Positions 57,007 to 64,000 of a stretch of 64,000 nt of DNA are shown piece by piece (position 1 is the stretch's first letter; the number at the start of each line of letters is the position of its first letter). Location of the stretch: NCBI GenBank assembly GCA_036250225.1, contig JAPZLL010000005.1, positions 1,302,001 to 1,366,000 on the forward strand, read 5' to 3'. The DNA comes from Cercophora sp. LCS_1. Lineage: Eukaryota; Ascomycota; Sordariomycetes; Sordariales; Lasiosphaeriaceae. Made by a program: the position numbers and the translations under genes. Under the pieces are notes generated by a model. The model was given only the letters and a program-made list of their open reading frames with translations. It did no database searches and was not told where the DNA came from.

Positions 57007-57372
57007 CCCTTTGGCCGTGATGAATGTGCTGTGTTTGTTACTCGGTGAGGCTATTTGTCTCTTTCAATGCCGTTCCAGGCTGTGCAGCAACACACCAGAT
57101 CATTTACGTGTCGGTGATGGTTGAGCTGCGTTGAAGTGACGTCGACTTCCGTCCCATTTACGACCATCCCTGTTGGACGTAACTCTACCTGGCGGCTCCA
57201 CGTTTCTCAAGTCAAACCGGTCACGTTCAGCAAACCACTGGTGCTGAATGAAGTAAAACAAGTCCTTTATATTTTCCTCTCATTACTGTCATCTCAAGAT
57301 GCGCTGTGACATGTCTATCCGAAAAACATATACCCGAGCGCAAAACGCCGGCCTCATCAGAAGAGCAGACCG

Positions 57373-57397
57373 AAAAAAAAAAAAAAAAAAAAAAAAA
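57373..57397 (+). repeat. A25 homopolymer
   Basis: Twenty-five A in a row, 366 bases downstream of the T25 tract and about 295 bases beyond the glycerol kinase stop on the other strand. Confidence 0.85.
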
Positions 57398-57514
57398 CAC
57401 GGACCAAAAACCGACCACCGGCCACGCACGAAATAAATATGACAAGAGGATAGGGGGAAATAGAAAAAAGAACACAATACTCCCTAGTACGATGCTAATT
57501 AAAGATATACTAGT

Positions 57515-57542
57515 AAAGAAAGAAAGAAAGAAAGAAAGAAAG
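57515..57542 (+). repeat. (AAAG)7 microsatellite
   Basis: Seven perfect AAAG units followed by AAAAG, in the convergent 3' region. Confidence 0.9.
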
Positions 57543-57691
57543 AAAAGACACGCCCCAGCCAGAAAACTCATACAATACAAACACCTCTGACCCCCAAGCC
57601 AAACCAAAACTGGTATCCAGGACAAACGATCCCCTTTCTCCAAGGGTACTGTTTACAAACCCCCTTTCCATCAACCGCCCCCAACCTTGAC

Positions 57692-59585
57692 TTAGTCATC
57701 CTCCTCATGATCATCCGCATCCCTCAACCACCCCCTACTCATCTCAACCGCCTGCTCCCACTTCCTAAACAGCCTGTCGACCTTATCCTTGTCCATCTGC
57801 GGCGTGAACACTTTGCGCCCGGCACGGTTGACTTCCTTCAAGTCATTCAGCTCCTTCCACACACCTGTCGCTAGACCCGCTGCAATGGCTGCTCCTAGCG
57901 CTGTTGTCTCGCGCATTGCGGGTCGGTCAACGGGGATCCCGCTGATATCGGCCTGCGTTTGCATGCACAGGTCTGAGTTGGACAAGCCGCCGTCGACTGC
58001 AAGAGACTCGAGTTTGTGCTGGGAGTCCTTCTCCATGGCGTCGAGGATAGCCTTGGTCTGGTAGCACGTCGCTTCGAGTGTGGCACGGGCGATGTGGCCC
58101 TTTTTGGTGTGTTGAGTGATGCCGACTGCTTGTTGTTAGTGATAGTTGTGGGGAGAAAGGAGAACAAGGGCTTACAAAGCGTTCCCTTGGCGTCGTCGAT
58201 CCAGTAGGGCGCAAAGAGGCCGCTAAAAGCTGTGACGAAGACGACGCCACCGTTATCCTCGACTGATTCTGCGAGCTCGCTGATTTGGCTGGACTCTTGG
58301 ATGAAGCCAAAGTTGTTCATGAGGAATTTGATGCCCGCTCCGGCGACGGCTATGCTCCCTTCAAGTGCGTAGGCGGGCTTCCTACCCCCGCCAAAGTCGT
58401 ACGCTACTGTGGCAAGCAGGCCGTATTTGGAGATGACGGGTTCGTTGCCGACGTTGTAGAGAAGGAAACAGCCTGTGCCGTAGGTGTTCTTGGCTTGTCC
58501 CGGGCTGAAGCCACACTGCCCGACTAGTGCGGAGGATTGGTCGCCCAAGCAGCCTGCGATCGGTACACCGGCCAGTGCGCCCGAGGCGATCTTGCCGAAG
58601 CACTCTGGATCCGAGGACGGGACGATCTTTGGTAATTGGACTTTGGTACGATCAATCCCAAAGAAGTCGAGGAGCTTGTCGTCGTACTGCAGCGTGCGCA
58701 GGTTCATAAACATGGTTCTGCTAGCGTTGGTGCTGTCAGTTACGTGGATCGGGTTCTGCGCGCTGGCGCCGCCGTTGAGACGATAGATCAGCCACGAGTC
58801 GACCGTTCCGAAGGCGAGCCGCCCCTCCTCGTATGCTTGCGCAACGGTCTCAACGTTTTGGATCAGCCACAGCAGCTTGACACTGCTGGGGTACGTCGAA
58901 AGCGGGAGACCGCAACGATCCATGAGGGTGTCGGCACCGGACTTGGCCTTGAGATCCCGCACGAGTGGTTTGGTGCGCGTATCCGGCCAGACGATGGCAT
59001 TGTAGAGCGGCTCGCCCGTCACAGAATCCCAGACTACCGTAGTCTCGCGCTGGTTGGTGATACCAATGGAGCGGATGTCGCAACGGGAATAGCCCATCTC
59101 GGTGAACTTGCGCAAAGCATGGGTCATGCAGTCTTGGACCGAGCTGAGGAGCTCGAGGGGATCGTGTTCGTGCCATCTTGACGCGGGTGTCAGCAAGGTA
59201 GTGAATGAGGGGTGATGGGGAAGTACCCTGATTTGGGATAGAGGTTCTCGAACTCGATCTGGTGCATCGCAACGGGGTCACCCTCGCCATTGAAGATGAG
59301 GAAACGAGAGGACGTGGTCCCCTGGTCGATACTCCCTACGAACCAACCGTGCTTGAGCTCCTCTTCGGTTTCTTGGATGCCCTGTGGGAGATGCTCCTCA
59401 TGTGTGACCACCACCCGGTCCGCTTTTGTGTCGCCTGGAACTGGCCTTCCTCTTACATCCCTCCCCTTGACATTTCCCACCCCACCCGCAACCGCCGCCG
59501 CCACCGCAACACCAACCTCGATCACAGACACGGGTGCGATGCCATTTTCCAGGTGCGACAACTCGGGCTGTCCGCCATCGCCCAT
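57692..59585 (-). CDS. gut1: Glycerol kinase (GUT1)
   Basis: Exons 59585-59227, 59176-58176 and 58125-57692 give 597 residues; introns of 50 nt each (GTACTT...CAAG and GTAAGC...GCAG). An N-terminal extension of about 80 residues, rich in Val/Ala/Gly, precedes the FGGY-kinase core: GSIDQGTTSSRFLIF (84-98), GITNQRETTVVWD, TDSTNASRTMFMNL, CLGDQSSALVGQCGFSPGQA, NTYGTGCFLLYNVG, FVTAFSGLFAPYWIDDAKG, and LAVDGGLSNSDLCMQTQADI near the C-terminus. These are the phosphate, glycerol and adenosine contacts of glycerol kinases. It converts glycerol to glycerol-3-phosphate, the substrate of GPT2-type acyltransferases such as the one in this window. The start is the first ATG in the frame; the frame runs on upstream through a CTG/TTG-rich stretch without another ATG. 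Confidence 0.96.
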
Positions 59586-61228
59586 GCTTCTGGTCAACGG
59601 GATGCTGTTGTTGCTGCTGTTGCTGTTGCTGCTGGTACTGCTGCTCGACGCGTGTGGTCTCGGGCCGCTCGACCGAAAGTGGCGCCGTTGATGCTGATGT
59701 TGCGACGAAAAGGCAACAAACGAGGAAGGGCGAGAGCGAGGAGAGCTCAGAAATGCAACAGCAACAACAGCATGCGAAAGAGACAATGGGCTGGCGCGGG
59801 GTAAAGGGGACGCCAGGAGGGGTGGGAGCGGCACAACGAGCGGGAGGGGTCGTCGGGGGGGTACGTCGGAGGAGGCCTGGCCCTAGCTGTGCCGGTTGCG
59901 CGTCTGCTTGCACCGGCTCTGTGCGACGAGCCACCGGCGCATTTGGATCTGCGACTCCGACTGCGACGACCCAGATCTGGCCCCGTTCGCCTCGAGTGTT
60001 GCGCCAAGTGCGACGCTGGGCCCAGGCCTGAGCCTCCGTGGAGGAACCAGCGGCTTCCACATTTGCGGGCGTTTGAGAAAACAACGAAACAGAGCGTCGT
60101 TTGTCTTGTCTTGGGGGGCCGGGCTTTCCTCCCGAAAGTCTGTCGCTGTGGATTGGATCGCTACCGCCCTGAAAGCAACTGGACCGTTGACGACCGAATG
60201 GCTTTTCTCGGCTGAATTTTCTACAGAAGTCAAAATCTGCATTGCAGATGCACACTGGACGGTAAAAAGCCCAGGCCAACGATCTACCTGGGCCATTGGT
60301 GGAACATTTGCGGGGGGCCAGGGGGCCTTCGGGAGCCTCCAGCCGGGGTTGTGCATGCCCGAACATCGCTGACAGCTCATGTGAGATCTCTTTGCATCAT
60401 TATTCCAGGATCTGAAATGATCGCGACCCCAACCGACTAGAAATGTGTATCATTTTATATCGCCGATGATCGTGACCCGATGGCCTCTTGATACACGCCC
60501 TGGGACCCCCGTCCAATCGCGAGCGGGTTCCGAGCTGGTACCCGAAGCCCGGTCTTGACGTGTTCGTTGATTGGCGTTGGGGATGATGCTCAGGAGTTAG
60601 TGCGTTATGCTTGCTATCCTAGCCTGTTCGGTGGGGGTCTCAAACACCGGTTTTCAGCATGTGATTGTGTCCCAACCATTGTTGAAGGCCTAGACCCTCT
60701 GAAGCACCGGAGCTTTTCTTGGCGGGTCGACACCCAATCACTGGTAGCAAGCTCTCACTCATCTACAAAACAACCCAGTGGATCAGTCCCTCGTATTCTG
60801 GGTAGACGCATCTAGACTTCTACAGTATCTAAGATTCGAGTTCTAGAGATGGCTGGATCACGCCGTCACAACTTGAGGATCACTGGCAACTTTTGTCATA
60901 TCTGCTAAACTTTGGTATCTCTGATTCTACCCAGCCCATGCCATGACCTGTAGCCTCGGGATGCAACCCAGAAAGAACTACGCAGACAAACCTGTCTTAT
61001 ACCACACAATGACATCTCCTCGGCTCATGGCAAATATGGCCTCATCCTTGGTACATGGGGGAAACTTCCTCGGCAATACCCTCAACGCCTCAGCCTGTCC
61101 GAATTTTCCGTATCCATGATGTACCCATGCAAGAACCGTCAACGAGATCCATTTTGACGCGGCGCCTTTTGTGCCCGCAACGCTCGGAAATGCAACAAAA
61201 ACAATAAACCATCGAGACGAGAGCACAT
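59586..61228. other. Intergenic, upstream of glycerol kinase
   Basis: 1.64 kb. A CTG/TTG-rich tract (about 59605-59634) sits directly upstream of the gut1 start, probably in its leader. The remainder shows no gene. Confidence 0.5.
59605..59634 (-). repeat. CAG/CAA-type imperfect repeat upstream of gut1
   Basis: On the gut1 strand this is a run of CAGCAGCAACAGCAAC type about 20-50 bases before the ATG. Because no ATG precedes it in frame, it should be untranslated leader. Confidence 0.7.
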
Positions 61229-62816
61229 CTACGATATATCCATCTGACCGTCGTCCCTCGTATCGGTGGGTGAGTGCCTCGTCTCGGTGGGTGAATGCGC
61301 GATGTGCGCCAACACCGATTCCCTTCTAGCGATCATCGAGTTGAGTGTCTCGCGCCTAACGACGACAGGGCTCCCTCTGCCGCTCCGCTGGCTTCCCTTC
61401 GGTTTGTTAAACTCGCCGCTCTTCCGCTCCTCCTCGCAGGTTGGGCACGGGCCGGGGGTTCCAGGAACGTCATAGAGATGCCGAAAGCAGGGGTATAGAT
61501 CCTGAGCATAGGGTCTGTGATGGAAATCTGGGTCCATCATCTTCCTGATCGTGGGCAACACCTTGACAACCGCAAGTACTGAGACTTGTCTAGTCTCATC
61601 ATTTGTCCGAGCCGCCTCGTCTTCGGCAAACTGGCCGAGGTCCCGGAGGTATTTGTCCAGCCCACCAAGCGCCTCGCTGTACTTGAACTCCGAGACCGAG
61701 TGGCTTCTAGCCGCCTGACCGCCAGCTTCCGTCAACCGACTCTCGATCGACTGGGTGCTTCGGCCGATCAGTACAGTGGCCATCTCGAGGAACACACATC
61801 CAAGGCTGAAAATATCAGAACGCTCATCTCGTGTAACCTCATTCATGGCCTCGGGATCGGCGTATTTGAGCGTCTTGCCGGTGGGTCCATCACTGTGGTG
61901 ACCAGTCTCAAAGTGTGTCGAAAGACCAAAGTCTGTCAGGATTGGCATACCAAACTGGTCGATGACGACGTTCTCGGGCTTGATATCCTTGTGACGGATC
62001 CGCACACTTGAGCGGTGGAGGTAGGCAACCGCCTGTGAGAGGCAACCGAAGTAGGTGTGGAGGTAAGGTAACTTCCAGTAACCATGGTAGGCGTCATCGT
62101 CCAGTTGAGATGCGTTGGACTGCTGGCTTGAACTGTTGCTTCGGCTAGCACACTCGAGCATGAAGCTCTGTAGATTGCACTGGGCAGGGGGATACATGGC
62201 GATTCCCAGAATATGTTTCTTGATATTCTGGGTGTTGCTGTGAAAGACCTGAGGACGTGGGTTGCGCGGCCGGTCTCTAACCTCGACCTTGCGAGACTGA
62301 AGACAGTAATCCTCATAGGAAGCCACATACACAACAATGTGCGGGTGCTTGATGGCCGCCATGTTCCTGACCTCCTGCACTGTGATGAGTTAGCTAGTTC
62401 GTCCCTCTGATGGAACTTGGACCTGAAAAACCTAAGATACAAAACTTACGAGCTAAACGACGAGAGTTGCTGTCCGGTCCGGGCGGGCGACTGTTCTCCT
62501 TGCATACGATGACCTTCAGGGCGAGGGGGCGATGAAAGTTGGCACCGATGGGGGCCTTGACTCGGTACACGATGGTGGATCCTGAGTCCCCGAGTTCACC
62601 CTGATGCTCGAATGGGAGAGGCTGAACGGTGTACTCCTTATTGGCGTGATGAAATACCTTGTGCTTCCGAGGGTCGAGACCCGCCTCCCGGACTGGCCCT
62701 ATCCATGCCTCGGAGGTTTCCTCGCCTTCCCGATCCCACTGAAAGTTGTCGCCTCCGAGGACAAAGTCACTGATTGGGAGAAGCGACGAGCTACCGTCGG
62801 ATTCAAACGACGACAT
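61229..62816 (-). CDS. Serine/threonine protein kinase
   Basis: Exons 62816-62450 and 62379-61229 give 505 residues; the 70-nt intron (GTAAGT, GCTAAC branch, ACAG) joins RRLA to LQEVRNMAAIKHPHIVVY. Kinase landmarks: glycine loop GELGDSGSTIVYRV (73-86), ATP lysine K101 (LALKV), helix C Glu in QEVRNM, catalytic loop RHKDIKPENVV with Asp 254, Lys 256 and Asn 259 (HKD instead of HRD), DFG at 272-274, and ADPE (296-299) for the APE motif. Then DIFSLGCVFLEMATVLIG. All catalytic residues are present, so it should be active. The C-terminal 80 residues are basic and Ser/Thr-rich with an RETLNSMIARRESV segment. It resembles a group of fungal orphan kinases; the pathway is unknown. Confidence 0.88.
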
Positions 62817-63787
62817 GCTGGGCTGAATGGCGCGGAGAAGAAAAGAGAAGAGAGGGGAATTTTGTGCCACCTTACGGTACTTTGCGGAAAAACGCCTGGA
62901 TTCCGTACTCTTGGGGTTGCAGGTATGAAACGAACGTGTCGCAACCAAATGGTAGCACAGAACCAATGGCAAGGGCTGCTCTCTCGAATTTCCGCTTGTA
63001 AAAAACGAGAAGTGAGAAGAGGTTGAGTGAAAGGAAGAAGAAAAGACGTGTTCGGAAACGCGAGGCTCTGACCACAACGCTGGAAAGAAGGCTGTGTTGT
63101 TGAGAACCCTGTTGGGCGCACTGCGCGTTCGGGGAGGAGAAGCACTGCAGCCGGGGGTTTCCAGACCGCGGCGGTATGGGGCTCACCGATCTTGTTTGGC
63201 CAGGAGGTTGACCGATCTCTTCAACCAGTGGTCAATACTGCGTGGTACCTGGCCACTCATGCCGCGCAAAGAGGCGGGGAGTCATAAAGTCGTGAGTGGA
63301 CGTTCCAAATCGGGGAGCTGCGACGTGAATGCGTGCCCATCTGACTAACCATTGCGGTTCTCAAAACGTGGAGGTGACGAACAAAATCCAAAGATCGGAG
63401 TGTAAAAGGCAGCCTGATTCTCCCATTTGCTCGGGACCGTGAAGATTGCGCGGGCCGATGCTTGGTTCCCCGCCTGGCGTCCCCCGCAATCGGCGATGCG
63501 ACACGGCGGCACGGGGTCAGGGCTCGACTGCCGGTTCGCGCTGGAGAGGACAGCCCCCATGGTCAGCCTTACCTCGGAAGGAGCCGCCACGGGATACTAC
63601 CAGGAAGGTGCAACTGAGCAGAGGGTATCACAACAGCCTGTCGCCATAATCCGCCTCGGAGCCTTTTGGTGGGCGAATTACTAAATTATTGATTCATTGT
63701 AGTTATACAGTTATTTGCAACGCACATAATCCTCCGAGTACTCCCTTTATCCCATATCCATATTCAAAACAATCCCAATCCAAAAGT
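62817..63787. other. Intergenic, upstream of the kinase
   Basis: About 970 bases between the kinase start and the GH81 stop. It includes an open frame at 63345-63590 (minus) without recognisable features. No gene is supported. Confidence 0.5.
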
Positions 63788-64000
63788 TCACAGCCCTCCC
63801 AACGCTAGATTGAGTCAGCTATTGATTGGGTCAAGACCCAGGGTGAAAGGCGACTTACCAGCAGCGTAACACAAATACCACGTCAAACTTGCTCCGCCAT
63901 CCAACCAGCTTGGATCAAAGTCTGGCGAGCTGAAGAATTTGTATGCTCCCCTGGGATCAATGGTAGCAAGGTTGCCCATCAAAATCCCTTTCCAGCCCCC
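63788..64000 (-). CDS. Endo-1,3-beta-glucanase, GH81 (C-terminal end only)
   Basis: Two pieces are visible: edge to 63859, and 63804-63788, with a 54-nt intron (GTAAGT, GCTGAC branch, CTAG). The protein reads GGWKGILMGNLATIDPRGAY, then KFFSSPDFDPSWLDGGASLT and WYLCYAAALGGL before the stop. The pattern 'G.WKG...NLA..D...A..FF', followed by 'WLDGGAS.TWYL.YAA', is the end of the catalytic domain of GH81 glucanases (Eng1/Eng2). These cut beta-1,3-glucan in cell separation or wall turnover. Because only about 55 residues are visible, paralogue and secretion signal cannot be judged. Confidence 0.75.

Larger units (their letters stand above)
56249..57691. other. Convergent 3' intergenic region of GMPP and glycerol kinase
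   Basis: 1.44 kb with several homopolymer tracts (T25, A25, (AAAG)7). Both genes end into it, so it contains two 3' ends. No gene is seen. Confidence 0.6.

Noticed and set aside
27733..59585. GPT2-like acyltransferase and glycerol kinase as a glycerolipid cluster
   Set aside because: They are about 28 kb apart with unrelated genes between; simple coincidence is the better reading.
1..64000. CRISPR arrays, bacterial operons, ribosome binding sites, integrated virus or transposon
   Set aside because: The window is fungal nuclear DNA; no regularly spaced repeats, no reverse transcriptase, transposase or viral protein was seen in any frame.

Overview
The window is nuclear DNA of a filamentous ascomycete, most likely a Sordariomycete of the Sordariales/Chaetomiaceae kind. 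The reasons are GC-rich genes with short introns (mostly 50-230 nt, GTRNGT donors, RCTRAC-type branch sites, YAG acceptors), fungal Zn2Cys6 regulators, Q- and S-rich tracts in proteins, and a set of housekeeping genes typical of Pezizomycotina. Placement below class is inference. I find 20 protein-coding genes, two of them cut by the window edges. I see no tRNA, rRNA, transposon or CRISPR array. Exon boundaries were chosen by splice consensus, reading-frame phase and family sequence; all complete models give whole codon numbers, but single boundaries may be off by one base.

Left part (1-15.3 kb): the 5' part of a TamA/DAL81-like regulator, a GNAT acetyltransferase, a UPC2-like Zn2Cys6 regulator, an OB-fold protein, ERG27 (ergosterol 3-keto reductase, divergent from the OB-fold gene), an FLVCR-like MFS transporter convergent with ERG27, QCR6 (complex III hinge protein) and a WBP2-like GRAM/PPxY protein. 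A gene-free stretch of about 7 kb follows (15.3-22.4 kb).

Middle part (22.4-46.3 kb): a formin-type GBD/FH3 protein without FH2, an Apd1-like bis-histidinyl Fe-S protein, a GPT2/SCT1 acyltransferase, a BRAP2-type RING/UBP E3 ligase, four-repeat polyubiquitin, a large regulator with an unusual zinc cluster, and farnesyltransferase beta in five exons. FTase beta and the large regulator diverge from a 3.6 kb shared upstream region.

Right part (46.3-64 kb): another gene-poor stretch of 4.8 kb, a 124-residue double-stranded-RNA-binding-motif protein with a 525-nt intron, GDP-mannose pyrophosphorylase with a 7-nt first coding exon, glycerol kinase (convergent with the former), a Ser/Thr kinase, and the 3' end of a GH81 endo-beta-1,3-glucanase.

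Functional links: lipid and sterol metabolism (ERG27, UPC2-like regulator, GPT2, GUT1), cell wall (GMPP supplies GDP-mannose; GH81 cuts glucan), ubiquitin signalling (polyubiquitin, BRAP2-like E3, PPxY adaptor) and polarity (GBD/FH3 protein, FTase for Ras/Rho prenylation). These are ordinary linkage, not an obvious cluster. I did not find a clearly new multi-gene system. The most open items are the small dsRBD protein, the OB-fold protein, the atypical zinc-cluster regulator and the long gene-free stretches.
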